In this document: positions 23,057 to 32,013 of the stretch, piece after piece | How positions within the stretch are numbered: position 1 is the stretch's first letter | How the letters are laid out: every line of letters starts with the position of its first letter | The notes under the pieces: model-generated | Seen by the model: the letters and a program-made list of their open reading frames with translations, nothing else | Told to the model about the DNA's origin: nothing | Databases searched by the model: none | Assembly (NCBI RefSeq): GCF_021474425.1 | Contig: NZ_JAKEIP010000118.1 | Coordinates: 1-32,077 of the forward strand | DNA from: Streptomyces muensis | GTDB taxonomy: Bacteria > Actinomycetota > Actinomycetes > Streptomycetales > Streptomycetaceae | Direction of reading: 5' to 3' | DNA length: 32,077 nt | Position numbers and translations under genes: made by a program

Positions 23057-23607
23057 CAGCTCACTCGAAGCGGGCTATAGACACCGAGCATCTCGTGCAC
23101 GACACCGGCATCGGCACCGGACCTGGTCCGTCCGGCCGCACGAGATGCCCGATCAGTTTCCTGTTCCCTCTCGTGGTGGCGCTGAGTCGGTTCACTGTGA
23201 CGGCAACTGGATCGGGCACGGCCACGGCATCCTCGGGACGACATGTGTGGTGGTGGGACGGTGTTCTGGCGGCGGAGCAGATACCGGGGTGGTCTCCGGA
23301 CGGGCTCGGCCCTCTTCCCGAGACGTGATGACGGCCCGGAACCGTCTTCGCATCGGGAAGTTCCACAGGGCCGGACATCTCCTCGCTGTTTGACACATCC
23401 CCAGGCATCCAGGCCCTGCGGGTACGCGACCAGCGACGGGCCGGGGCCGTTGCCCCGATCGGTCAGCCGGAGCGCGAGTAGGGCACCGGCCGGCGTGGTC
23501 GGCAGGTGGATCGGCTCCTGGGTGATTCGCGATCCCCGCCCGAAGGCCCGAGGGCAGGACCGGTGTTCCCGCCGGTAGACCGACCGCGTGTCGGCCGATC
23601 CGTTTGG
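23057..23607. other. no gene recognised
   Basis: Both strands have open frames, but none has a ribosome site or protein-like composition. The stretch separates the HflX-like gene from the LysR gene's 3' end and may hold decayed sequence. Confidence 0.4.
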
Positions 23608-24510
23608 TCAGTCCGGCAGCCAGTGCAGCTCGTGCGCCAGGGTTTTGGCGGCGGCACGGATGCGGCGGTGTAGTGGCGACTCCTCGCCTGGGAGGACCAG
23701 GTGGATCGTCAGGCTGGGCGCGCCTCGCAGTGGTCGCCAGGTGAGACCGGCCGGTTGTACCGTGGCCGCGGCTTCTCCGGCCGGGGCGAGGGTGACCCCG
23801 TCGCGCAGGTCGCGCTGAGACATGTCGAAAGACACTGCGGGCGTGTGGAATCGGGGGTGTGGTCGGGAGTTTCGGAACAGTGCGGACAGCTGATCGTGGA
23901 TCACGGGGTTGGCCGCACGGTCCGGGAGTCGCAGCGGATACGCGGCCGCGTCGGCGATCTCGATCTCCGGGTGTACGGCGAGCGGATGGTGCTGTGCCAG
24001 CTGGACCCCGATGCACATGCGCCGCAGCAGGAACCGGCGCACGCCACGGCCGGGCTGTTCACCGCGGGTGATCCCGGCATCGATGCGGCCGTCGGCGACT
24101 GCGGGGGAGATCTCCGGTGTCGCCATCGGGACGGCGCCGACCTCGAGTCCGCTGTTGTCGCGAGTCAGCCTGTCCACCAGGGCCGGTGCCGTCTCGGCCC
24201 CGGCGCTGAGGCTGTATCCGATGCGCAGCGTGCCCAGTTCACCGGCCGCCGCGCTCCGGGCGGTGTCCCATGCCCGGTCCAGCGCCGCCAGCGCGGGCGG
24301 CGCGGATTCCGCTAAAGCCGCACCGGCCGTGGTCAATAGGACGCTACGCGTGTTGCGGACCAGCAGGGCCGTACCGAGTTCCGACTCCAATCGGCGGATC
24401 CGGGCGCTGAGTGCGGGCTGTGCGATACCGATCCGTGCGGCCGCGCGGGTGAAGTTCAACTCCTGCGCCAGCACCAGGAAGTACCGCAGGCTCACCGTAT
24501 CCGGCGCCAC
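23608..24510 (-). CDS. LysR-family transcriptional regulator
   Basis: A 300-residue protein from a GTG at 24510 preceded by AGGGAGG. The N-terminal winged helix-turn-helix is typical of LysR (SLRYFLVLAQELNFTRAAAR, IGIAQPALSARIRRLESELG), followed by the dimerisation helix and a type 2 periplasmic-binding-like effector domain (LGTLRIGYSLSAGAETAPAL, HPLAVHPEIEI). Divergent from the DUF1330 gene with a 188-base shared intergenic region, the usual LysR arrangement, so it probably controls that gene and itself. The effector is unknown. Confidence 0.92.
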   Translation of the reverse strand: MAPDTVSLRYFLVLAQELNFTRAAARIGIAQPALSARIRRLESELGTALLVRNTRSVLLTTAGAALAESAPPALAALDRAWDTARSAAAGELGTLRIGYSLSAGAETAPALVDRLTRDNSGLEVGAVPMATPEISPAVADGRIDAGITRGEQPGRGVRRFLLRRMCIGVQLAQHHPLAVHPEIEIADAAAYPLRLPDRAANPVIHDQLSALFRNSRPHPRFHTPAVSFDMSQRDLRDGVTLAPAGEAAATVQPAGLTWRPLRGAPSLTIHLVLPGEESPLHRRIRAAAKTLAHELHWLPD

Positions 24511-24698
24511 GTGGCCTCCCTGCCGATTGATAACGATCCGTTCTGAGCCTATCCCGTACCGGTCTTTCCCTCGACCGCACATCAAGCCCTAACCTGCGGA
24601 TATGACGACTCCACTGACCCCAGTACCCGTCTCCGGGATCGATCGATCTGAGTGTCAATTCGAAGTCGGACGTGTCCGGCCCAACACAGGAGGTTTCC

Positions 24699-24995
24699 AT
24701 GGCTAAGGGCTACTGGGTCAGTGTCTACCCCGCCATTTCCGACCTTGAGAGGCTGACTGCCTACAACGAGCTGGCCGGTCCGGCTGTCCAGGCTGGGGGA
24801 GGGCGCGTCCTGTCCCTCCTTGGCGGTCGAGTCGTCGCCCACGAGGCCGGAATCACGCAACGCGTCGTTCTGATCGAGTTCGACAGCTTTGAACAGGCCG
24901 TTGCGGCATACGAGAGCGAGGCATACCAGAAGGCACTGGTGGCCCTCCCCGACGGCGTCGAGCGCGACTTCCGCATCATCGACGGCATCGACTGA
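24699..24995 (+). CDS. DUF1330 family protein
   Basis: A 98-residue protein from an ATG after AGGAGG. It matches DUF1330: KGYWVSVYPAISDLERLTAY, ELAGPAVQAGGGRVLSL, GGRVVAHEAGITQRVVLIEF, SFEQAVAAYESEAYQKAL. These are small dimeric ferredoxin-like alpha/beta-barrel proteins related to monooxygenase and YCII folds; no reaction is assigned. Divergent LysR gene next to it suggests inducible expression, for instance in response to a small aromatic or organic acid. Complete. Confidence 0.9.
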   Translation: MAKGYWVSVYPAISDLERLTAYNELAGPAVQAGGGRVLSLLGGRVVAHEAGITQRVVLIEFDSFEQAVAAYESEAYQKALVALPDGVERDFRIIDGID

Positions 24996-25413
24996 CCGGC
25001 GGGCCCAGCCATCGCTGAGCATCCGTCACCTGATACGCACACGGTGCTGAACGACGACTCACGAGACGAGTTCGAAGCCATGCCCCGCGTCCCAGTTCGT
25101 CGTCCAAGTCCTCAACGGCCTGATCCCTGTCGGCGGCTCGCCGCGCTACCCGACGTCGAGCAGCTTGCCTGACTTGACTGACACGGCGATCAAGCTCTGA
25201 CCTGCCACAACGGCGATTCACCCTAGTTAATTTCGTCGGCAGCGGAAGGGCAGCTGCCGAGGGACTATCGCTGTGCTGGCATGCCGAGGAGTACCGGCCC
25301 TCCTTCGGACGCCGTGTCAATCTGGCTGATCTTGGACTCAGCGCCGGTCAGGCTGATGCGGAGTCCTTCGATCTCGCCCAGCCAGCGGCACCTGCGTGGT
25401 GGGTGGGGTGTTG
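24996..25413. other. no gene recognised; one hairpin
   Basis: A 418-base gap between two convergent genes. It holds the hairpin listed separately and no supported reading frame; a local AT-rich strip (CCCTAGTTAATTTCG) lies at 25221-25235. Confidence 0.4.
25236..25260. terminator. possible stem-loop between convergent genes
   Basis: TCGGCAGC at 25236-25243 and GCTGCCGA at 25253-25260 form a perfect 8-base stem with a 9-base loop. The position between convergent genes suits a terminator, though it has no U-tract. Confidence 0.35.
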
Positions 25414-26650
25414 TCAGGGCTTGCAGAAGGTGGTCTGGACGGCTGTGTCTTCCAGGCGTTGTTCGCCCCAGTCGCTGTTGCGGTTCATGGTCATGACGTG
25501 TCGGCCGTCCGCTGAGGCGAGTGTGCGGGTGGCGGAGCCGGGGATCATGCCGCCGTGGCCCCATGCCCAGCAGTTGTTCTTGAGTTTGAAGTGCCGTATG
25601 CCGAGGCCGTAGCGGTCTTGTGGGCTTCCGTGTCCTTTGTCTCCGTCGACGTGGACGGTGTCGAGGAGTTGCTGCTGCTGGGCGGGCGGCAGCAGGTCAC
25701 CGGCCAGCAGTTTGGACAGGAAGGTGTTGACGTCTGCGACGGTTGAGATCATCTGCCCGGCGGAGAAGGCGACGGTGGGACTGAACTCGGTGACGTCGCG
25801 TACTTTGGCCTGCGGTCCGTCCTGGAACAGGGTGGAGTAGTGCCTGGCGTGCGGGGCGGGCAGTCGGGGCGAGGTGCCCGGCACACTCGTGCCGTGCAGG
25901 CCGAGCGGCCGGATGAATCAGACGCTCGACGGCCTGCGCATAGGTGCCGCCGGTGGCCTTCTCGATGACCATGCCGGCGAGGACGTAGTTGGTGTCGGAG
26001 TAGTCCCACCTGCCGGGCCTGCCGGGCCTGCTGCCTTGCTCCGGCTGGAAGTTGGGCGGGTGGGCGAGCGCGATGTCCACCAGCTGTTGCGGGGACCACC
26101 TGGTGTGGCGGTTGTGGTCGAAGGCGTCTCCCGCGTACAGGGTGCGGAAGCTTTCGTCCATGTTGTAGTCGAAGATGCTGCTGGTGTGGTTGAGCAGGTG
26201 TCGCACGGTGATGTTCCCGGGCCGGTAGCCCTTGCCGCGCACCACTGCGGGCAGCCATTCCTCCACGCTGTCGTCCAGTGAGATCCTGCCCTCGGCTTCG
26301 AGAGCGAGCAGTACCGTGGCGGTGAAGGTCTTGGTCACGCTGGCGATACGGAACTTCTCGCTGGTGCTCCTGGGCCGCTCGCCGGCCAGGTCGCCGACAC
26401 CGGCCCGGCCGTCCCACACGCCGCGCGCGTCTCGTATTTGGGCGATGACGCCTGGGGTGCCTTGCGTGACGATCTCGTTCAGTACGGCCTGGGTCCTGGC
26501 GTGCGCGGCGTGGGTGTTCAGGGGTAATCGGGGCGGCGTGTGGTGGGGTGGCCCGGCCGGCGGGCCGGTGGTGGCGGTGAGCGTTGCCAGGGCGGCGGCT
26601 GCGACGGCGAGGGCGAGGGGGAGTCCATGAAAGGGCTGTTGACGGCTCAT
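25414..26650 (-). pseudogene. frameshifted serine hydrolase (class C beta-lactamase/DD-peptidase family)
   Basis: The N-terminal part (246 residues from ATG 26650) has a signal peptide (LPLALAVAAAALATLTATTG), the active-site motif SVTK (104-107, in RIASVTKTF) and YSDTNY (217-222). After ERLIH the frame goes wrong, but one base removed near 25915 continues as PLGLHGTSVPGTSPRLPAPH, FSPTVAFSAGQMISTVADVN and the third motif WGHGGMIPGS, ending at 25414. Combined length of about 410 residues fits exported D-alanyl-D-alanine carboxypeptidase-like hydrolases. The catalytic residues are all present, so a sequence error or recent inactivation are both possible. Confidence 0.85.
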
Positions 26651-26900
26651 GAGTACAGCTGACCAGGTGCCCCCGTTCCCGCACTATCGGGAACATCCCG
26701 GAAAGAGCGGTCGGGGACACTACCTAGGGCGCGGCGCCCGTACGGGGGTCGCGAACGTCCCGTCCCGGCGCAGAACGCCTCCAGTGCGCTGAGAGGGAAA
26801 ACCCCGACGACTCGGAGCGCGCGGCTCCTTGGCTGCTCTCCTGGCGCCCGGCAGCGGCGCGGCACGGGCGCGTAGACGGTTCTCCGGGCGGTGACATCGG

Positions 26901-27668
26901 CTACGGGCCGGCGCGTGTGACGAGCAGCGGCTGGAAGAAGCCTGTTTCCTGCGGCATCCGCCAGGCGGACTCCACGAAGCCCGCCTCGGTTGCGAGGCGG
27001 GTCAGCTGGTCTTGGCCGAGTGCCCAGTAGGTGGTCCGGCGGACTGTGACGCGCCATTCTCCGTCTGCCGGATGGAGTTGGAAGTGCTCCAGGTCGTAGT
27101 GCTCACCGTCGTCGTGCCAGTGCCAGAGCTGGAAGGTGACGGTCCGCTCTGCGCCGTCGGCGGTCCGGTGGACTTGTGGGGGCGTTGAAGCGGGGCGGTC
27201 CGGGAGCAGGTCGTCGTAGGGGCGTGTGCTGACCAGCAGCAGGCCGGCAGGGCGCAGAACTCGGTGCATCTCGGTCAGGGCGGTGTGGACGTCCGGCTCG
27301 GTGAGGAGGTGGGGCAGCGAGTTGTCGGCGCAGACGACGGTGTCGAAGCGGCCGCCGGGGAACGGCAGACGTCGCATGTCGGCGGCGGCTGTGTGCAGCG
27401 TCAGGCTGCGGTGGGCGGCTTCACGGGCGGCACGGGCGGCGGCGCGGGGGCTGCGGTCGGTTCCGGTGACGCGGTGCCCGTGCAGGGCCAGGCCGATGGC
27501 CTGTGTGCCGATGCCGCAGGAGCAGTCGAGCACGGCTGCGTGATCCTGGCCGATCAGGGCGGCCAGGGCTTCTCCCTGCCGGCGGAGGCTCGCGTCCCAG
27601 TCCGCGTAGATCAGGTGGTAGTCGTTGGCCAGTTCGTCGTAGAAGTGCGCCACCGAGGTCTCGGGCAT
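26901..27668 (-). CDS. class I SAM-dependent methyltransferase
   Basis: 255 residues. Motif I AVLDCSCGIGTQAIGLALHG (45-64), acidic residue in TGTDRS (Asp71), FDTVVCADNSLPHLL and HRVLRPAGLLLVSTRPYDDL. FQLWHWHDDGEHYDLEHFQL is the beta-hairpin insertion seen in glycine/sarcosine-N-methyltransferase-like proteins. Substrate not inferable. It shares the unusual Cys-containing motif I (VLDCSCG) with the enzyme at 5652-6407, so the two may be distant paralogues. It stands alone, with weak ribosome-site complementarity. Confidence 0.85.
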   Translation of the reverse strand: MPETSVAHFYDELANDYHLIYADWDASLRRQGEALAALIGQDHAAVLDCSCGIGTQAIGLALHGHRVTGTDRSPRAAARAAREAAHRSLTLHTAAADMRRLPFPGGRFDTVVCADNSLPHLLTEPDVHTALTEMHRVLRPAGLLLVSTRPYDDLLPDRPASTPPQVHRTADGAERTVTFQLWHWHDDGEHYDLEHFQLHPADGEWRVTVRRTTYWALGQDQLTRLATEAGFVESAWRMPQETGFFQPLLVTRAGP

Positions 27669-28033
27669 GGCCCGAGATTACCGCTGTCGACTTCCCGCCA
27701 GACGCCGGCCACTTTCGTGATCAGCGGAAATGAGCATTGACGACGGTGCCCTCCTTTCTCGCCCCTGGCACAGATCTCGGAGAGCGGTCGAGGAGAGCGG
27801 CTCACCCAGTCCCGGCCGAGGGTCGCAGGCCGCTGACTCGCGGGCGCGGCGGGGTCTGCCCTGCACGGGACGTGCCCTGCTTCTTTGAGGAGAGATCATT
27901 CGCCGGCCGGCGCTGAGGCTCGTGGCCTGGGTCAGGCGATGACAGCTGATGGCATGTTGTTCTTCCTGGCCCTGTCACTGCGAGCGGAGGCCGACGTATC
28001 GGCCGGTGGCGGGTGAAGGGATCGGCGCTCTGA
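27669..28033. other. no gene recognised
   Basis: A 365-base gap holding the promoter side of the methyltransferase and the degenerate 5' part of the next gene; no supported reading frame or repeat was seen. Confidence 0.4.
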
Positions 28034-28499
28034 CCGGCGGGCAGACCCGAGATCATCAGCAATGACATCCGGTTCGACTGCCGGCACCGTGGCGACGGCG
28101 CCCCGCTCGTGATCATCCCCCGCATCGACGGAGCACCACTCACCGAGCTGGTTGACGGGTTCGAGATCGCCGCCGGGATGCAGCCCGCAGGCGACGCCTA
28201 CGGCGGTCTGATCCCGGAGTTCTTCCAGTTCGGCCCGATGCAGGATCACTTCTTCGGACGGTTCACCAACACGATGGGGCCGAAGACACCCGTTCTCGGC
28301 TGTGAATGCGGCGAGTGGGGATGCTGGCCCCTCATGGCCCGCATCACCGCGACAGCCGGCCTCGCGACCTGGGACTCCCGAGCAACCTCACCGCACAGCA
28401 CGCGACTACACGGCGTTCGGACCGTTCCATTTCAAACGGCTCCAATACGACGACGCCTTGCTCGCTCTGAGCGCGAAAATCAGCTCCGATAGAAGGTGA
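28034..28499 (+). pseudogene. decayed hypothetical gene
   Basis: The frame beginning after a TGA at 28031 reads EIISNDIRFDCRHRG, GAPLVIIPRIDGAPLTELVD, AAGMQPAGDAYGGLIPEFFQ, TPVLGCECGEWGCWPLMARI, and then needs a shift near 28370 to continue as EQPHRTARDYTAFGPFHFKR and a stop at 28499. It belongs to a hypothetical Streptomyces family with a conserved C-E-C-G-E-W-G-C-W segment. The N-terminus has no start codon in frame, so the gene is both truncated and frameshifted. Function unknown; the CxC...C segment could bind metal. Confidence 0.6.
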
Positions 28500-28541
28500 G
28501 TTCACCCGCGCCATCCCATCAAGCTCAGCAGGAGTCGCCGC

Positions 28542-29018
28542 ATGAATCCAGCAGAAAGCCACACGGACGAAGTCGTATTGAGCGCTGAAGAGTACGACGC
28601 CGTCAGGGCGGCCCTCGCTGGTGTCACCAGGACCGGACCTGGAGCACAAGCCCACTCCCTCGACTCTCTCCTCGCACAGTGGAGCGCCTTGGTGGACGAG
28701 GTGGAAGACGGCTACTCGTGGTGCGCGCCTGAGCTCAGCCACGACCTCAGGTGCCGGAACGCGCTCGCAGGAGCCTGGCCGCTGCTGCCCTCACGTGTTC
28801 GCGCGATCAGGCAACTGGAACTCGATGGTCTCGACGAGCGCTATCGTCGCGCCACGATTCCGTGGCCCAGCCGCCCCGAGGAAGGTGCTCGATGGTGGAC
28901 ATGGCGTGTTCCCCGGCGCCTCGAGATCGAAGCTTCAGAGCAACGAGATCCGGACTGGCCGCTGGGATGGGAGATGATGCCGTTCCCTCGACCCGCTTGC
29001 GTGGAAGTCGTCACTTGA
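28542..29018 (+). CDS. hypothetical protein
   Basis: 158 residues from an ATG after CAGGAGTCGCCGC, a good ribosome site. The content is Trp-rich and acidic: EVVLSAEEYDAVRAALAGVT, AHSLDSLLAQWSALVDEVED, YSWCAPELSHDLRCRNAL, WPSRPEEGARWWTWRVPRR. There is no signal peptide or membrane segment. It looks like an intact cytosolic protein of unknown function. It begins 43 bases after the decayed gene's stop, so the two may once have been an operon. Confidence 0.65.
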   Translation: MNPAESHTDEVVLSAEEYDAVRAALAGVTRTGPGAQAHSLDSLLAQWSALVDEVEDGYSWCAPELSHDLRCRNALAGAWPLLPSRVRAIRQLELDGLDERYRRATIPWPSRPEEGARWWTWRVPRRLEIEASEQRDPDWPLGWEMMPFPRPACVEVVT

Positions 29019-29046
29019 CGATACGTGCCGATCAGACCCTGACCAA

Positions 29047-29340
29047 GCTGATGTAGTTCAGAGAAGCCTGCGTCCGCTGCTCGATGCTCCGTCCGAGCCC
29101 GGCCGGCGCGACCGCCTGGTCGAGATCGGCGACAACCTCCTGGCCTGCATCACGGAGGCCGAACGCGAGGGCTGGCTGGGCGAGCTGGAAGGGCTCGAGG
29201 TCGGTCTTGCCGGAGCCCAGGACAAACGCGCCCAGCTGGATGCCCAACAAATCCGCCGGAACGCCGTCGTGGAACTAGGGATCCCCACCTTCCACGACAT
29301 CGCCGGCCGGGGCAGCACCTCACCCCGGCGGCCCGAGTGA
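29047..29340 (+). pseudogene. C-terminal fragment, possibly of a recombinase/integrase
   Basis: An open frame without a start codon: LRPLLDAPSEPGRRDRLVEI, GDNLLACITEAEREGWLGEL, EGLEVGLAGAQDKRAQLDAQ, ending with SPRRPE and a TGA at 29338. The RLVEI...EAEREGWLGEL...L helix pattern reminds me of the charged helical tails of some Streptomyces tyrosine recombinases, but this is recollection, not proof. The upstream part is absent, so the gene is truncated. Confidence 0.35.
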
Positions 29341-29422
29341 TCAGCCCTTGTGCCGGCGGACCAGGCACAGCAACCTCCCTCTCAGCCCCCGCCGCTTGCC
29401 GTGTTCCGGGCGAGCAGCCCTG

Positions 29423-30319
29423 TCAGCTCTGGCAGCCGCATCCCGAGGCCGTCTTGGCCTCGGTCACGGTCACGGCCGGGTCCTGCGAACGCTCGGCCGG
29501 GGTGCAGCAGGCGCTGACCCCGCAGCACGCGCTCTCCGCCTGCCCGGAGGCAGACGAGGACGTGACCGTCTGGGGCTTGATAGCTCGGACGATCGCGGAG
29601 TGCATGCCGTCGGCGACCGCGTGCGTCGGAGTGATCTCGACCTCGGTGAATCCGGCGGCCTCCAGCCCCGCGCGGTACTCGGCGAAGGACAGCGCGCCGG
29701 CGATGCAGCCGACGTAGTCGCCACGCTCCGCCCGCTGCCCGGGTGCGAGGGAATCGTCGGCGACGACGTCGCAGACGCCGATGCGGCCACCGGGCTTCAG
29801 CACACGGAAGGTCTCGGCGAACACGGCTGGCTTGTCGACGGACAGGTTGATCACGCAGTTGGAGATCACCACGTCGATGGTGTGCGCGGGCAGCGGGATC
29901 GCCTCGATGGCGCCCTTGAGGAACTCCACGTTCGCAGCGCCCGCCTTCTCGGCGTTGGCCAGAGCGAGTCCGAGCATCTCGTCGGTCATGTCCAGCCCGT
30001 ACGCCTTGCCGGTGGGGCCGACGCGGCGGGCGGAGAGGAGCACGTCGATGCCGCCGCCGGAGCCGAGGTCCAGGACCCGTTCTCCTTCGCGGAGTTCGGC
30101 GACGGCGGTGGGGTTGCCGCAGCCGAGCGAGGCGGCGACGGCTTCGGCAGGCAGGGCGTCGCGTTCGTCGGCGGCGTAGAGGGTGGAGCCGAAGTTCTCG
30201 TCGACCTCGACCGGCTCGGGTCCGCAACAGGCGGTGCCGTCTTCGGTGATCTTCTGGGCCGCCGCCGCGTACCGCTGGCGGACGGTCTCACGCAGGTCGG
30301 TGATGGTCTGCTCGCTCAT
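29423..30319 (-). CDS. arsM: arsenite S-adenosylmethionine methyltransferase ArsM
   Basis: 298 residues. Motif I RVLDLGSGGGIDVLLSARRV (81-100) follows the family signature SLGCGNPTAVA (64-73). The conserved arsenic-binding cysteines are visible as Cys67, Cys155 (ISNCVINLS) and Cys205 (YVGCIAGA). The enzyme methylates As(III) to volatile or less retained forms using SAM and thiols. The C-terminus (260-298) has an added Cys-rich tail with CC, CC and CGC; Cys31-Cys32 are near the N-terminus. It is divergent from arsR across a 104-base region with an inverted repeat, so ArsR probably controls both sides. Confidence 0.93.
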   Translation of the reverse strand: MSEQTITDLRETVRQRYAAAAQKITEDGTACCGPEPVEVDENFGSTLYAADERDALPAEAVAASLGCGNPTAVAELREGERVLDLGSGGGIDVLLSARRVGPTGKAYGLDMTDEMLGLALANAEKAGAANVEFLKGAIEAIPLPAHTIDVVISNCVINLSVDKPAVFAETFRVLKPGGRIGVCDVVADDSLAPGQRAERGDYVGCIAGALSFAEYRAGLEAAGFTEVEITPTHAVADGMHSAIVRAIKPQTVTSSSASGQAESACCGVSACCTPAERSQDPAVTVTEAKTASGCGCQS

Positions 30320-30367
30320 AACTCACTCCCAGGTGACGGGTCGCAGTGTGACCCGGAACGGCTTGTA

Positions 30368-30414
30368 TTGACGTTCGTTGATGCAACCTTGCGCCTTGAA
30401 TCGAAAAACGTCAA
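30368..30414. promoter_or_regulatory. ArsR-type operator-like inverted repeat
   Basis: TTGACGTT at 30368-30375 and AACGTCAA at 30407-30414 form a perfect 8-base inverted repeat, 31 bases apart, in the AT-richer arsM-arsR intergenic region. TTGACG also serves as a candidate -35. Placed 10 bases before arsR's ATG, this fits repressor binding over divergent promoters. Confidence 0.6.
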
Positions 30415-30423
30415 CATAGAGGC

Positions 30424-30798
30424 ATGTCGAAACAAGAGCTTGAGGTGATCGGCCAGGACGCAGCCTGCTGCCCCGGCCTGTCCGCCGCACCGCTGGACGA
30501 GGTCCAGGCCGCTGATCTGGCGAAGGTCTTCAAGGCCCTGGGCGATCCGGTGCGGCTGCGGCTGATGTCGATGATCGCCTCGCGTGGTGAGGCCGGGGAG
30601 GTGTGCGTGTGTGAGCTGACGCCGGCCTTTGACCTTTCCCAGCCGACGATCTCCCACCACCTGAAGCTGCTGCGTCAGGCCGGCCTGATCGACTGTGAGC
30701 GCCGCGGTACCTGGGTGTACTACTGGGTGCTGCCCGGCGTCCTGGAGCGGCTCGCCGCCTTCCTCACCACGCCGCATCCCGCCAGGGCGAGCGCGTGA
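30424..30798 (+). CDS. arsR: ArsR/SmtB-family arsenic-responsive repressor
   Basis: 124 residues. The winged helix-turn-helix is clear: LAKVFKALGDPVRLRLMSMI, ELTPAFDLSQPTISHHLKLL, RQAGLIDCERRGTWVYYWVL. The metal site candidates are Cys61 and Cys63 (VCVCEL, helix alpha-3 type) with a further pair, Cys15-Cys16, in the N-terminal arm. It should repress the arsenic genes and release on As(III)/Sb(III). Its stop overlaps the aquaporin gene's GTG by four bases, so the plus-strand genes form an operon arsR-aquaporin-arsC. Confidence 0.94.
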   Translation: MSKQELEVIGQDAACCPGLSAAPLDEVQAADLAKVFKALGDPVRLRLMSMIASRGEAGEVCVCELTPAFDLSQPTISHHLKLLRQAGLIDCERRGTWVYYWVLPGVLERLAAFLTTPHPARASA

Positions 30799-31526
30799 GC
30801 GGCCGGCTCGGCCGTCGCGTGGCCGCCGAAGCCATGGGTACGGGGCTGCTGGTGGCGGTCGTGGTGGGATCGGGAATCCAGGCAGCCGAGCTGTCGCGCG
30901 ATGTGGGGGTGCAGCTGCTCGCCAACTCCCTCGCCACCGTCTTCGGCCTGGCCGTGCTGATCACGCTGCTCGGGCCGGTCTCCGGCGCACACTTCAACCC
31001 CGCCATCACCCTCGCGGCCTGGTTCACCAGCCGCCGTGACGGGAGCGGCCCGAACCTGCGAGAGGTTCTCGCGTACGTGCTCGCGCAGCTGGGCGGGGCG
31101 GCCGGCGGCGCCGTCCTGGCCAACGCCATGTTCGCCGAACCCCTGGTGAAGTTCTCCACCCACGACCGGTCCGCAGGGCACCTGTGGCTGGGGGAGGTCG
31201 TCGCCACCGCCGGACTGGTTCTTCTCATCTTCGGCCTGGAGCGCATCGGGCGTGCCGCCCTGGCCCCGGCCGCTGTCGCCTGCTACATCGGGGCCGCCTA
31301 CTGGTTCACCTCCTCCACCTCCTTCGCGAACCCCGCGGTGACCGTCGGCCGCGCCTTCACCGACACCTTCGCCGGGATCGCCCCCACATCCCTCGCCCCG
31401 TTCATCGCCGCCCAGCTGCTCGGCGCCGCCCTCGGGCTGGCGGCGGTGACGCTCGTGTACGGACGCCCAGCCCGCACCGCGGACGTCGTCGTCCCCCGCA
31501 GCGAGCCCGAACTCGCCTCCTCCTGA
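30795..31526 (+). CDS. MIP/aquaporin-family channel of the ars operon
   Basis: 243 residues, GTG start overlapping arsR's stop. Six hydrophobic segments and both half-helix NPA boxes are present (HFNPAIT at 66-72, FANPAVT at 177-183) with the selectivity Arg186. This is the AqpS/glycerol-facilitator-like channel associated with arsenic operons, which allows As(III) made by arsenate reductase to leave the cell down its gradient; in this window no ArsB or Acr3 pump is present, so the channel may be the exit route. No visible defects. Confidence 0.9.
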   Translation: MSGRLGRRVAAEAMGTGLLVAVVVGSGIQAAELSRDVGVQLLANSLATVFGLAVLITLLGPVSGAHFNPAITLAAWFTSRRDGSGPNLREVLAYVLAQLGGAAGGAVLANAMFAEPLVKFSTHDRSAGHLWLGEVVATAGLVLLIFGLERIGRAALAPAAVACYIGAAYWFTSSTSFANPAVTVGRAFTDTFAGIAPTSLAPFIAAQLLGAALGLAAVTLVYGRPARTADVVVPRSEPELASS

Positions 31527-31555
31527 ACACCGATCCCACCCGCAAGGACACCGCC

Positions 31556-31978
31556 ATGAACGCTGCCACCGCGCGCCCCTCCGTGTTGTTCGTCTGCGTC
31601 CACAACGCCGGCCGCTCCCAGATGGCCGCCGCCTTCCTGACCCACATCGCCGGCAATCGCGTCGAGGTGCGCTCGGCCGGATCGGCTCCCGCCGACACTG
31701 TGAACCCGTCCGTCGTGGAGGCCATGAAGGAGGCCGGGATCGACATCTCTGCCGAGACCCCCAAGGTCCTCACCACCGAGGCGGTCCACGCGTCCGACGT
31801 GGTCATCACCATGGGTTGCGGGGACACCTGCCCCGTCTTCCCCGGCAAGCGGTACCTCGACTGGCGGCTCGACGACCCCGCCGGCCAGGGCGTCGACGCC
31901 GTACGGCCGATCCGGGACGAGATCGAGCAGCGTGTGCGCGGCCTGCTCGCCGAGCTCGGCATCCGCACCGCGAGCTGA
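31556..31978 (+). CDS. arsC: arsenate reductase, low-molecular-weight phosphatase type
   Basis: 140 residues from an ATG at 31556. The P-loop is CVHNAGR (Cys14-Arg20) after the family's LFV, followed by SQMAAAF. Cys88 and Cys92 in MGCGDTCPVFPG are the thioredoxin- or mycothiol-linked redox cysteines, and WRLDDP (103-108) supplies the acid. It reduces As(V) to As(III), which then leaves through the channel or is methylated by ArsM. It is the third gene of the operon, 29 bases after the channel gene. Confidence 0.94.
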   Translation: MNAATARPSVLFVCVHNAGRSQMAAAFLTHIAGNRVEVRSAGSAPADTVNPSVVEAMKEAGIDISAETPKVLTTEAVHASDVVITMGCGDTCPVFPGKRYLDWRLDDPAGQGVDAVRPIRDEIEQRVRGLLAELGIRTAS

Positions 31979-32013
31979 CCCAGCGCAGCCCGAAAGCGCT
32001 CTAGGGTCCGTCT

